DNA of 64,000 nucleotides from Collybiopsis luxurians FD-317 M1. Lineage: Eukaryota; Basidiomycota; Agaricomycetes; Agaricales; Omphalotaceae. The stretch is taken from NCBI GenBank assembly GCA_000827265.1, contig KN834844.1:140706-204705 (forward strand), in the 5' to 3' direction. This document shows, piece by piece, positions 32,901-44,408 of the stretch. A program made the position numbers and the translations under genes. The notes beneath the pieces are model-generated. The model did not search any database. It was not told the origin of the DNA and saw only the letters and a list, made by a program, of their open reading frames with translations. Position 1 is the stretch's first letter. Every line of letters begins with the position of its first letter.

Positions 32901-33061
32901 GATATGGGACAAGGTAAAGAGCGAAACTGGCGGAGACCAAAAAAGACAAGGTACGTTCCCACAGAGAAGCGGGAAAGGCTGTTGAGAAGTAGGAGTTTAA
33001 ATTCGAGAGACAGGCAGCAGCTTACCATATTCGGTCACCGAAATTCTCGATCCCCACAATG

Positions 33062-33700
33062 TTAAGTCCCCATATCCACCAGTAGCAATTGCGTTTTGGT
33101 TTCGATGCGGATCTTGGCTTCAAGTTCTCCCTGTGCCTTTGATTTGATGAAAATAATAAAAGCAACGTGGTCTTGTAAGAGTGGAACCGCCGCATCCAAA
33201 ATTTTACCCCAAGTTAGGGCAATAAATGCAATAAGCAAGCAAGTGAAAAGGGTAATTCGTGAATGAGTCCAGTCTTTAGTTCTGTTGAAGAGTTACAGAT
33301 CGCAGTTCAGCAAACAGGTTAGTCAAAAATTTCAAGACAATCCTGGAGATCTCATACACCATCATGTGGGTGGCAATGAATACCCCTAAAATGGATACAC
33401 CTAGAAGAAGTAATTCATTACCAGTTGTTTCCATGTGGAATGGAAGACTTTGAAGTTTAGGTTATACATAGCAAAACCAGTTGATATCACTACTACTGAA
33501 GATATTACATTGCTGTAAATGGAAAAGGCATGGGAGGTAACAATCGATTGCTCTTCTGGTATCATGACCAGAGTGAAGGACACTTTGACTGCATTTTATT
33601 ATAGAGGATATATATATTCATAATCTCGACAGCTCCATCATAATGCTGAAGTTGGGAGTAGTCCACACTGCTGAGACTTGTATGGGAACTTATGACTTGT
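33062..33700 (-). CDS. Unrecognised membrane-protein gene (3' part)
   Basis: Minus-strand exon-like pieces are about 33588-33420 (VSFTLVMIPEEQSIVTSHAF, then SVVVISTGFAMYNLNFKVF), about 33400-33310 (VSILGVFIATHMMVYEISRI) and about 33290-33062 (RITLFTCLLIAFIALTWGKI, ending VDMGT and a stop). Donor GTAATG and acceptor TTCTAG join the first two. A short intron beginning GTTTGC, which would be only 34 nt long, would join the third in phase. At least three hydrophobic segments are visible. The 5' end was not found; upstream at 33.6-33.7 kb a piece reads QHYDGAVEIMNIYIL. Family not recognised. Confidence 0.4.
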
Positions 33701-33879
33701 TTTCTTGAGGTCCAAGCATGTGACATTAGTGATTGTGCACAGGTGTATTACCAATGTATAGAACAAGCCCTACATGGGAAGCCCTTACCCAAACCTGCAT
33801 TGTAGTCGAGCATGCAAAGCGTAGCCTCTTCAACTCATCACCGCAATTATTTGTGGATCATCTCAGGTCCCAAGAAAAA

Positions 33880-34265
33880 AAGCATCAAGGTTACTTGATG
33901 CCCTGCCGATGGTAATGGGCCAACGCTGCCGCGTGGCAGGGACTCGTGCCCAGCATACATCTTCTCATATACTGTCAAAGCCATGGAATGTTAATTGCAA
34001 TGATGAGCACTGTTGTATGACATCACAAAATGCAATCCCACCTTAATGTAGCTCAGTTCCATTGGACTGGATCTTCTCATATGCTGTCAAAGCCTTGGAA
34101 TTTCAATTGCAATATAATCCCATGATAGTTACACTGTATCCACCATTTAGTTTGAGTAATCAATATTATGAGACTAATACAAAATTGCCTGTCTAGGATC
34201 AGGCACAGAATTCACCACCTTAAAAACTCAGCATTCCATTTCATTCCATGCACTCGTAATTAGCA
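33880..34265 (+). repeat. Dispersed repeat, copy 1 (inverted relative to 47735-48035)
   Basis: ccctgcc...ggtaatgggccaacgctgcc and, some 270 bp later, ggatcaggcacagaattcac and cattccatgcactcgtaatt recur in reverse orientation at 47735-48035. No ORF spans it. It may be a non-autonomous retroelement; ends are not defined. Confidence 0.6.
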
Positions 34266-35150
34266 ACTATAGACACAGGGCGGAGCAGAATGTTACTCTC
34301 AAGACAGTTTTTAGCCCTGTGTGTAGTGTGAGGTGAAATGGAATTACTACAGGTTACTATCCTACACTCTACAGGACACAGCAACTATATGAGCGACAAT
34401 GGACATTTCTTGCAAAGATTATTCTGCATGTGAAACCTCATAGCGAAGAAAAAATAAATAACTATACCTTAGTCGATATTGCAGCAAGTAAAATAAACAA
34501 AAGAAATATTGTCCCATATGCCGTTTAATACACCGTGATCAATATCTGGTCATTAAGGAAATATCATCTCAGTGGTACGACGAGTTCCGTTGAGATGCTG
34601 CTCACCAGATATCACTACATAAACCCATTGCGCTGGGAGCTCGTCACTGAAACCTAGGAGCCAAGGAGAGGGAACTCAGTTAAGATGCGACGGAATCCTC
34701 CAAACAATGGCAGTTACTATCTACTTCGGCAGATACAGCCAGACTGGTCTCGGACCAGATGTAGAAATGCTAGCCCATGAAACGGTTCGCCTACTGACAG
34801 ATCTCTTTGCGGCGTCTTATTTGGAAATGTTGTTCACATGGCTGAGCTTGCCTTTGAGCCATTGGCAGGCAAGGAAACAAAGGTACCCGACAAAAGTACA
34901 GAGGGGAACATGTACAAGCTGGCAGCATCACGGAGATGTGTTCTCTCCCTCGATGTCCCAACTTGATGGTGTTTTCTCAAACTTCACGTTCTCAGTGACG
35001 GTCCACTGAAAGTGCATGCGGAATAGTGAAACGGTAATGACATTGTGCTGCAATAATGATTTATATCGATTTTGAGTTAAGGACGAGACGAAGAATTGAA
35101 CCCTCCCTTGTTCTGCTCCCAATTTCGCGAGAATGCCCTTCAATGATGTA
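34266..35150. other. No gene supported
   Basis: One frame at 34707-35009 (plus, 100 codons, containing LLTDLFAASYLEMLFTWLSL) is open but has no recognisable neighbours, splice structure or family features. It could be a relic exon. Confidence 0.3.
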
Positions 35151-35189
35151 AATCATCTTTTCATCCTGGACCAAAACTTGTTACTTGCC

Positions 35190-35410
35190 AAATGGACTTC
35201 TACCTCCCACCCATTTTGATCGTGAAAGGTGTATGATACTGTAACGAGAGAGATGAGATATGGGATTCGAGGAATGAGTTGATGAATGGTAAGAGACTTC
35301 CGAGTAAAAGAGCAGCAAGATGTACGCGGCACCGAATCTGAAAAGCACAGATGCACGATTCATCCAACGAGGAGAAGCAAAAGACGGCATACGTCTCATT
35401 CATAAACGCA
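35190..35410 (-). pseudogene. DUF6534 gene A copy E (truncated relic)
   Basis: It contains an ATGAATGAGAC start equivalent to the end of exon 1, and exon 2 with FGAAYI followed by a 10-bp deletion that shifts the frame. Only the start of exon 3 remains before the homology ends near 35190. The upstream module (to about 37.3 kb) is better preserved than the gene. Confidence 0.6.
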
Positions 35411-38059
35411 AGCGAGAGAGACGATGAGGGAGAAGGAAGGGAAGGGAAGGTAAGTAGAAGACGATGAGGGTGAGAGAAGGAGGGGAAAGAGCCAAGAAAG
35501 CGCAGACTGGTAAAGAAAGAAAACACGGACCTACACAGAAGCGGGGATAAGTAAGCTGTTAAGAAGCAGGGGGAGGAGCAGAATTCAATTTTGAGAAACA
35601 GACAGCGGACCAATCAAACGTCTTTGGGGAACTTACCGTTTTCGGTTACCGAAATCCTTGATCCGCCAGGCACCCCACAATGCCATTCTTTCAATCCCAC
35701 TCTCACTGAAAACTCGTTCAGACAGCGACCGAAATTTTCGATCCGCCAGACATCCCATGTTTCTATACTCTAACTCTGGCTGAAAAGTCTGAGTCGTTCA
35801 GCCAGCGCATATTAACCATCATCAATTGAGGAAATGGGGTAATAGGCTGCTGTGCTTATCCGACTGGGTCTTGAAAGGGCGCTCCAGAGACGTACGAAAC
35901 CGAAATTTCGTGGTGGGAAGAGAAACATGCCGTTACGTTGGTCACGAATGACGGGAGGCAACGCGTTCCGTGACTGTAAGTTGTGACGTTCGACCCTTTT
36001 TCTGGCAAAGTTAAACAGTGATGGTGCTTGTCTCTTCCAAGCTATACTTAAGTCGGAGCTCTAGCTGTAACAGATTGGTAACAGATGCAGCAAATATGAA
36101 TTCGAAACATCGTCACCCGGCGTAAAATGGAATTTTTTAATTTTTTAATTTCGGATATCCCCGAAAGCTCGCCGACAGCACCATGCGGTCTCATCCAAAA
36201 AGATTCCAAAACAGATCCCCTCCCTAAATCCACGATCTTCAACTGTACATGTATCGCTGTATTCGTCTTAATTCGATGACGCATCCTATCCCCGACCAAC
36301 AGAAGCAAGCGTCGGTATCGTAATCCTGACCCAACGGTACTGTTTTCTTCCATCACCAAAGCATGACCTAGTTAGCCACCGAATCGGTGGTATCGTATCA
36401 TAACATCGGGTCACCGTTTGGATCGTCAATTAAACGAACTCGTCAGCGTTCTAAGCAGCTCCAAGCTCCCAACAGGGTACACCATTAGATGGCTCGCTCC
36501 TTCGGATCAGCTTCTAGTTTACTTCTCCCCTCGAATGTTCTCCATACTTTCAAAAATCAAACCCAGCACCAATCGTCATTGGGACCTGATCGACTCTTTT
36601 GCTACCCCATCCAAACTCCGCCCATCGTTCATTCGCAAACTTTGTTTCTATTCTCCGACTCGGAGAGAGTCTGCGACCAGCTGCGACCCCGTCTTCTCAT
36701 CCCAGGGACCAGCAAGAATTAGAACTCTTTTCTGGTTATCACACCCTGCGCGTGGACGACTCAATCTTCCTTTCCGTCAATAAGGGTAGTCATAAAGTTG
36801 ATTCAAGGTATGTAGATCCGGGGGGTCGGTACAACAGTTCATTCAGAATCAAGAATCGAGTGTCGATTCACTCGATGACACAAAGCATGAGTGGTCAATA
36901 TAATCAGTCGATTTTGATGCCAAATCAGCAGTCGTACCGACTGCTGTACCGACTAGAAGAAACGGGTCTGTACTGACTTTCTGACTATTCTTATGCTTCC
37001 GTCGAATTTCGAATAAGACCGAGAGTACAAGACTCGGACGGAAGTGATGGTGAAAGAAAAGGGCCCGTGCGCTTGTTTATTTTTTCGACTACTATTCATA
37101 CTCCAATCTCGAGATCCAAATTCCAGCATAGAATAGGATATATTATATACTCAATGCGATACACTCAATACATAACTACTACTTCGATTCACGTAACCTC
37201 AAACCCAACCGATCCTGGATCTCCCCTCGCTACAGTCCACGGTCCCACTTGGTTGAACTTCGTGATATTTACGGAATAACATAGGTTTCTTAGCGGCGAA
37301 TGAGCAATATCAAAGAGGGAGGGCGAGAGCGGTAATGTCTCATAACCATTACGTCTAATACCCCAAAACTGCAACATGCTTGAATACAATAGAGCGACGG
37401 GCACTAGAGTTGATTCTGATCAGATTCTGATTAATCTTCAATGAAGGGACGTGGATGTAGGTAAGCAAAAAATAATCGTTCAATAGTGTCGTGGACCATT
37501 CTTATACGCGCTCCTGAGATAGAATTTGCCAGTGGTGGCGTAGGATATCTCATTCTTCAAGATCACCCCTTCCAACCACACCGCGAATTGTGTCGATATG
37601 TTACACACAGATTAGCTTTATAATCATTTTATTTTGCTTGAGAAATAGACTCGTGCTCCGGGTAAAGTTATGATATATAGTTACACGGAATGCTAGAAAC
37701 AGGTGGCTCTTTGTTTCCATCTTTATTTACGTTGCTCTTTTCATTGCTTTTTCGAATGACTTATGGTTGAGATAATTTCATGAATTGAACGCTAGGATGA
37801 GATTTTATCGGACTGCTGAGAGACGAGAACATTCAAATATTCGGAACCGAAGGCATTACTCGTACTTATGAATAATCGAACGGAGTATAAAGTTTTCACG
37901 CTTCGAATTTAGAAGATAAGTTGTACAATGTATTCCAAAGCTAACAAATTCCATATAATACAATTCCTCTGCAGTTATTTTTGGTTTTTTTCTGTGTTAG
38001 TCCCCAAGTAATCAATCGCTCTCAACCTAAGTAATTTGGAGGAATGAAGGATCTTCATA
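35411..38059. other. Upstream module of copy E and unassigned sequence
   Basis: 35.6-37.3 kb is homologous to the A upstream module (35.9-36.1 kb matches 2.9-3.1 kb; 36.37 kb carries the variant hairpin CCACCGAATCGGTGG). From 37.4 to 38.06 kb no gene or recognisable repeat was seen. Confidence 0.45.
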
Positions 38060-38860
38060 TCAAAGGTGTCCAATACGGGCAAGGAACCCTCGACGAGCTT
38101 CATGATCATGAAGATCTGTTCCCGGAATGATCCCTAGACTGGATACTCCGTCCTAGGACGTAAATTGATTAATCCAATACCCAACGGAGAACAAGAATTA
38201 CATTTTCACTTACCTTGAAGAATAGAGTTCCGTGGTGATGCCTGTTGTGGTCAAGCATGATGATGCGAACCTTGACTCCGGGATGTATGCGGTACAATTG
38301 GTTAGGACCTGGGTGAATGCGGATCCACCTTTGTGCCTTTACATCTAAGCGGTCCTGAGATATGATCGATGTTCCATAATCTTTGATTTCCTTATACGTA
38401 CCTTCGACATCGAAATAAATACCACTATCAGTCACAAGTCCGGCCAGTTCACATGGAAAGGCGAGCTCTCTACAAACAACAGTAATAGCGAGAATTTAGT
38501 TAGAATAGGCAAGCTAGCACATAAGAATACTGAGCCTACGGCTTATGAGTCAGCTGAACTAGTTGATCGACGAATTTAGAGATCTGTCGGAGAAAATGGG
38601 TATCAGGCATACTCAGAGACATTATATTTTACCTCAGAAGAATTGTCCGCGTCGTGACGAAAATCGAAAGGTACGACACAGTCCTCCTTGTCCAAAGGGT
38701 ATCCCCATCCTTGGAGTAATTTTCGTGCGGCTTGTTCAGGGTCTTCACTGTCGTTGAAGGTTACTACCTCCAATCCTAACGCGGAGAGTTCTTCGGTGGT
38801 GATTTGAATAGACGAATCGACGGAGACATCATCCTGGTGTACGTATGCACGAAAGGCCAT
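38060..38860 (-). CDS. Acireductone-dioxygenase-like cupin protein lacking the usual metal ligands (206 aa)
   Basis: Exons (minus) are 38860-38633, 38583-38540, 38469-38214 and 38152-38060 (621 nt, phases fit). The N-terminus MAFRAYV and the ELSALGLEVV block resemble the first strand and helix of acireductone dioxygenases of the methionine salvage pathway. SGIYFDVEG, QRWIRIHPG and LYRIHPGVKVRI match the family's GSGYFDVRD, WIRI and PAGIYHRF blocks in order and spacing. Length is close to the family's usual 180 residues. The HxH..E metal motif expected just before the first block is not there (LVQLTHKPELAFPCELAGLV), and the later His is replaced (GVKVRI). I infer a non-catalytic paralogue. A different cupin is possible. 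Confidence 0.6.
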
Positions 38861-39640
38861 CTTGGATGGGGATTGAAGATTTCCGAGTGTCTTTTATGCT
38901 GTACAGTACATAGTACCGTGACCCTAAAAAAGCTGGGCATGTCCGGGGTCCCTAGTGGGCGAGACCCTTGGCAGACCCATCTTTGGTACTGGCACCTCGT
39001 ATCGATACAAGCTACTACAAGAAGCAAAGCAAATACTTGTGGAGTTCAGTAGGGCTTTCTCGAATTGTCAAATGTAATGAATACTAGCTGAAATTGTATA
39101 TACAGTATCGTAAATATTATCTCAATCGAAAATAATGAACCACCAGCTCATATTAACCCGCCCTTGAAAATCGTGAGTATAGACTTGCCTCAATGAGCGA
39201 ATCGGAGCTTGTGCTGCTACCGAACGGATGCGTTGGCTCGGGTGGAACCGACCGTGCTTGCTTCTCACTTTGGAGCGCGTCGAGATAGTTCGATGAAACC
39301 GGGGGTTTAATTTTCATAAACTCCGAGTGGTATCTCCTGGCGTCTTCCAACACGCCCGCCAAAATGACATCTTCATTGTGGCGCAAACCCCATGTTCAAT
39401 ACAGACTAGTGTTGCAGAGATTCTCTCAACTTTGATGGGGCGAGTACGAAGCGAGATGAAAATTTCGAAACGCAGTCATTTGAGAACATCCATGTCGAAC
39501 CTCTGACATCAGGCATTCCAGCCCAATCGACTTGATTCTTTGAAGGATTAAAGCGGTATCTTCCGGATAAATTCATGACCTTGTCTCGTTGAGGATATGT
39601 TGAGTCAAGATTGAAAAATATCAATTTTCGAAAGGTGTCT
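38861..39640. other. Unassigned; two open minus-strand frames
   Basis: Minus frames 39386-39153 (LEDARRYHSEFMKIKP, later Ser/Pro-rich) and 39624-39406 (FFNLDSTYPQRDKVMNLSGR) have protein-like composition but no recognised family. They could not be joined with confidence, and may be exons of one decayed gene. Confidence 0.3.
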
Positions 39641-39644
39641 TCCT

Positions 39645-39880
39645 CAGAAAACCACTTGACAGCACAAGCTTTCCAGTATTAGAGATCCTCCTGTACTTAT
39701 AGGATACGGGAACAAGTTGAAAAGGGGGAGGGGACCTCCGAGTAAAGTGCAGTGAAAATGATCCCAATGTGCTCTACGCAGGAAAGGACCTGAAAAGACG
39801 TAGATGTGTGAGTCATCCAATAATGAGAAGATAGCCACACAGCTCGTTCATCGAACCAACAAACTCGACCTTGATTATCA
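39645..39880 (-). pseudogene. DUF6534 gene A copy F (oldest relic)
   Basis: A piece corresponding to exon 2 (CVEHIGIIFTALYSE for AAYIGITVAALLLG) and the region before exon 3 are recognisable on minus. The order of landmarks upstream (39.9-40.2 kb) follows the A module. No start or open frame can be restored. Confidence 0.45.
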
Positions 39881-40174
39881 TTAATGAGAAGAAAGCTTTG
39901 ACAATGGGAGGGGGGAGGAGAACGGCGGAAAGAACGGAGACTGAAAAAAAAAACAGCACGGACCCACCGTTTGAAAGGAGCCGGAATATGCCGTTGAGAA
40001 GTCGGGGGAGAGAAGAGTTTAAATTTCAAGAAACAGAAAGCAGCTAACCCTTTTTGGTGACCGAAACTCTTGATTCGCCATGCCACTCCGTGAATCTTTT
40101 TCTTCTCTCTAACTCTCGCTGCAAAATCTGACTTGTTCAGACAGCGCGTACCAAACTTGTCAACAATCATCACC

Positions 40175-42550
40175 TGGTTGTAGCTCGTTATATTTACCCA
40201 GCTGGGTTCATCCTCTCATTTGTGCTCCGATTCTGCGACTCAAGTTTCTGGTAAGGTAAGGTAACATTTATTACCGGCTCGGAACCAAGAATTGATACTG
40301 ATGGTGGAAAATTGGCAAGCATCGAGTTCAACAACTCAAAGTCAGGTGGAAGGATTTGGATCCGGTTGAGAATGGATGGAAAACAAAGGTTCAGCTTAGG
40401 AATGCCCCCTCTGTGCTGGATTCCTGGTTCAAGACATTCATGCAGCATAGATAAATGGTACGCAACTCTTTGGCTCCGGCATCAGGATCTTATCACTTCT
40501 TCATACATTTCCTATAATCACCCACTTATTTCTTCCCAATCTTTACCCCCCATACAGTTGACCCAGATTAGCATCTAGACAGGTTGCTGTCCCTCTGTAC
40601 TTACACAATTTATCTCGAGGTGTTGATTCTGTGATAATAGCATAGGGTGAAGGTTGCACTCACCATTGGAAGGGAGCTCATGGGTAATGGAGGATCATCT
40701 ATAAAGCTAAGCAAAGGAAGGGAGAATCTTCAGCTCAAAGCCACTGACAGCCTCTTCTACTTGTCCATCGTTCAACTGCTTATCATGTCTACTACTACTT
40801 CTATGATTACTGGGGTTACATGCAATGCTCTCATTCACTGCGATCAGGCCAACCCCATGATTGTTGTCGAATATGCATTTCTATCATAAATACACACAAT
40901 AAAAACATTTCTACTAATCGACCTTTAGAATGCCACTTACTATCTAGTCGGAGCCAGTTTTTGGTGAGCCCTCAGAGTGTGCACTCAAAACTGCTAACAG
41001 GAAGGTGAGTAAAGGCTAAGCTCACCGATATTTAGGCCATGGTCGGTACGGAGGGTTTTAAATACAATGTCATCCCTTTGATCAAAAGGCATACGGTGTT
41101 GGAACTTGGCTCTGCTGAAAAGCTAAACTCCTTAATTCCAATTCCGAACAAGAACTACCTCCTCGGAATGTGAAGACGGATACTTAATCCCAAGCAGGAT
41201 TCCCGGCGCCGCAATATGATTCCATCTGAAAAAGAATAGGCACTAAGGGTCGCGCAGCATCTCACCAGTGCTCGCATTTTCCCCCACAAAAAGCGATGTT
41301 GAGAAACTGAACATGTTGCAACTAATCAACTCCTGCTCCCTATTACTGCATTCATGTTCTATCTCCATGGTTACTGCACGATCTAGGAGTTCCCGAAGGC
41401 TCTGGCCTTAGACTGCACAGGTGGTAAAATCCTTCTATCTATTGCCCATTAGCAATTTCTTCCAGCTTTTGAATGTCTGAAGTATTTAATTAATATCACG
41501 CACGGTAAGAGTTAAGTGAGATACCGATTTCCAGCGACGAGTTTGTGCACCTGCAAACTTGGGTAGCTCTCATAGCTTTTATTGACTTGCAATCTCAGTC
41601 CATGATATTGTAGCAATGTGGCGCAGTGGTTTGATAAGAGTTGTGAGACTCGAATATTGGATGCAAATGATTATTCTGTTCTATGGTACTGGCCTCAAGT
41701 TAGGCCTTATATACTACATAACATATTATCTAGAAAGTTCTACATACTTCTACTATTAATATCTGAGTAATACTGTCTGCAGTAGGTGAGTAATCCAACT
41801 CGGAACTACATGTGCCGGATTGTATTAGTAATGTTAATCCGAGAAATACAACACATGATACTGGGTTCATTGCTGTAACCAAGACCTTGCATGCATGCTG
41901 GAGACGACACCGCCGGCTGCGGCATCATTAAGTGCTTGATAATGTCACTTGTAAGATGCAAAAATAAAACCGATTCCGTCAAAGTGTTTCTGCGACATAG
42001 ACAGCAACTTCAAGGTGATCCACTAGCGATATGTAACCCAGGCATGTGAGATGACATTGGTAGATATTTCCCGAATGCGCTCATTAATTAGGCATACATG
42101 TAGGACAGTAGTAAGCAGAAAGGTGGCGATAGGTCATCATGTCATTAAAAGAATTGCGTTTCCGTCTCATTAGAGCTAGCATGATCACTGTGCAACGTTT
42201 TATGCCTCACTGATAATGGTGAGTAATTTTCAGGACGATTGAACGGTCGTTAGCCGTACGTTTGCCAACCGGAAATCAGCCTCCATTTCGGTTCAACGTA
42301 TATGATTAGTTCTATCTCCGCTCCCTCTCTCATCGCCTACGAAGACTGTATGAAGATCATACAACTGTGGAAGTGGCCGATATTAGCTTGAAACAGTAGC
42401 AGTCGAGTACGCAGCGAACGAGCAGCTGCGGGCAATATATTAACGTACATCCAATGACAATTGTACGATTGTCATATTTTCGAATGAACTTTCCTATTTT
42501 ACAAAACAAGGCAACAGGATGAGGGAGCTCAGGTACGCATTCCAATGGTG
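40175..42550. other. No gene supported; repeat relics
   Basis: A minus frame at 40448-40194 (LNRIQILPPDFELLNSMLAN) is open but isolated. A tRNA-like A-box (TGGCGCAGTGG) occurs near 41620 without a convincing tRNA fold. The segment 41700-41850 resembles the LTR-like sequence at 29.68-29.80 kb. Confidence 0.35.
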
Positions 42551-42554
42551 TTAC

Positions 42555-43434
42555 TGCGTCGCCGGCATTGAATTGACTACGATATGTAAAGGAGAGGGCT
42601 TGGAGAAGAAGGATGGTTTTTTTTTCAAAGTCGCCGGAGGTCTAGAAGAGATTTTAAGGTTCAGAACGAAATAATCACATTTCCGAGAGACATACGGCCT
42701 AAGTAAACTTGAGTCGGACGAAAACCTGGACCTCTCCCGAATCTCATCGTCATTTCGGCCTGGAAGAATACTCTCCACACTCTCGTTTGTTATCGTTCTC
42801 AACTACATTCGGCGACAATATAGATTTAGGGATGAGATTGGGGCAAGGGAGCGCTCACCAAACCATTCGTATGCTGCATCTGATTCTCTGCACTCCTCTG
42901 TCGGATCCTCTTCCTCGCGACTGTACAAAACCCTGCTAACGAGAAAGCCAGCACTCCTTCAAGACCCATCATTACCGATTCTGCAATCTCTACACCCAAC
43001 CTCCACTTCCCACTGACCTCTACAGTCAAGTACAGATCAGGCCCTGTCACAATGTCCTGCGTGTTGATTGCGAAACAGAAAAACCAGAAGGCCCCAAGAG
43101 CGTATGCACAAATTGTCCCAGCAGTTGTGTAATATCTCGGAGATTCCTGTGCGGACGATGATGATTGAGGAAGAGGTCGAGTAAGAATATTAAAAGGATC
43201 CGATTCGAGCGGTGGATCATGGTTTTTAGCGTGGAAAAATGTCCACACGATGATGACGAGGTGAAAGGTCGAAGTCAAAATGATAGCTGTGATACCGAGA
43301 CCTTCGACTTCTCGGTCATGATTGAGGAGAGAAAGCACCAGTGCTGGGATACACAAGAGAAAAGAGAGAAAAAGTATGACGGAGATAAACGAAGGGAAAA
43401 GTCGGGGAATGTGGATGGTTATGTATTCAACCAT
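42555..43434 (-). CDS. Four-helix membrane protein of unknown function
   Basis: The main exon runs from ATG 43434 to about 42860. Hydrophobic segments are FISVILFLSFLLCIPALVLS, GITAIILTSTFHLVIIVWTF, GTICAYALGAFWFFCFAI and VMMGLEGVLAFSLAGF, with a Ser-rich loop between helices 2 and 3. This is a MARVEL-like layout. After a basic stretch (ARKRIRQRS) the frame can end at 42826. More likely it splices to a Ser-rich exon (near 42802-42715, RERSRFSSDSSLLRP) and a last exon 42650-42555 ending KPSFFSKPSPLHIVVNSMP. Which donor is used (GTTTGG or GTGAGC) changes the junction, so the C-terminus is uncertain. Confidence 0.6.
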
Positions 43435-43940
43435 CGTTCAATACGCAGGCTCAGCCGCGATCAGAATTCTCAAAATGAACGTGAACGAAAGTAAAAAGAA
43501 AGACACGTCGAGGAAACGAAAAGAGGAGAAGGAATGGGGACAGAAGCAGGGTCCACCAAAGGCTTCATTTGACATGATTGACCTTTATAACAACCGTCTC
43601 GCTACGCAGGGGTATGACTATATATGGCAGGTTTAATAAGTTGAGTGTTCGTAGTAAAACTTCCTAGACAGCTAATTAATTTCCATACATATATCGATAT
43701 GACAATTTAATGATGAGCTAACTTACACAGGAGTTGCGAGACGAGCACAAGCCTGCCAGCGAATGGCTTGCCACTGCTATTTAATTAATACGGGACTTTC
43801 GTTGGACCGTGGAATATTTCGATAAAGGGATAATAGTATAGGTTAGATGGATTGATAAAGCGAATGCTTAAGCAGTGTTGGGTGCGCACATTTAGGCACT
43901 CATAATCACTATCTGAATGAACATGCGTTCGAAGAAGTCA

Positions 43941-44300
43941 CTAGACATTTCTTATTCCCGTCCGAGTTTGAGTTTCCTTCCATAGGTTAGTGATCATATC
44001 AGAGTCTTCTGGGCTAACGAGGTCTTCCAGTCGAGTCGCGCAGAAGATAAGTCATGCATATATTATCACCGAACACACGGAAAATCATCGCAGATATGAA
44101 AGAGTCTTACCTTCTCGAGGATTAGTCGGCCGGGAACACTGACCATTTGACATGGCATAGTCGATACATGAGCTTCCGCCGGAAAGTCCGAGAACACGGA
44201 ACATGATAGGCATATATAGATCTGAATAGTCATAGTTCGAAGGCAAGATGCGGGCGAAATTGTAACGTATCTTCCGTTCTTGAAAGGCACTAACAAACGA
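43941..44300 (-). CDS. Unrecognised two-exon coding fragment
   Basis: Minus exons about 44300-44111 (FARILPSNYDYSDLYMPIMF, then GLSGGSSCIDYAMSNG) and 44023-43941 (LVSPEDSDMITNLWKETQTR, ending IRNV and a stop) join in phase across GTAAGA...GGAAG. No start codon was found upstream within a plausible exon, so the 5' end is missing or lies in an exon I could not find. No family recognised. Confidence 0.4.
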
Positions 44301-44408
44301 TGTCTATGGTGGTAGATCTCGATACTGAGCCACTACTATCAACTTTCCCAAGTGCGACCCGACCAGGTCGTCGTGCACACTTCACATCATGATATCCTAC
44401 CCTGAAGA

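Noticed and set aside
33733..33915. Plus-strand 60-codon ORF
   Set aside because: It runs into the dispersed repeat and has no splice or family support.
41610..41670. tRNA gene suggested by TGGCGCAGTGG
   Set aside because: The remaining arms do not fold and there is no B-box of normal form.
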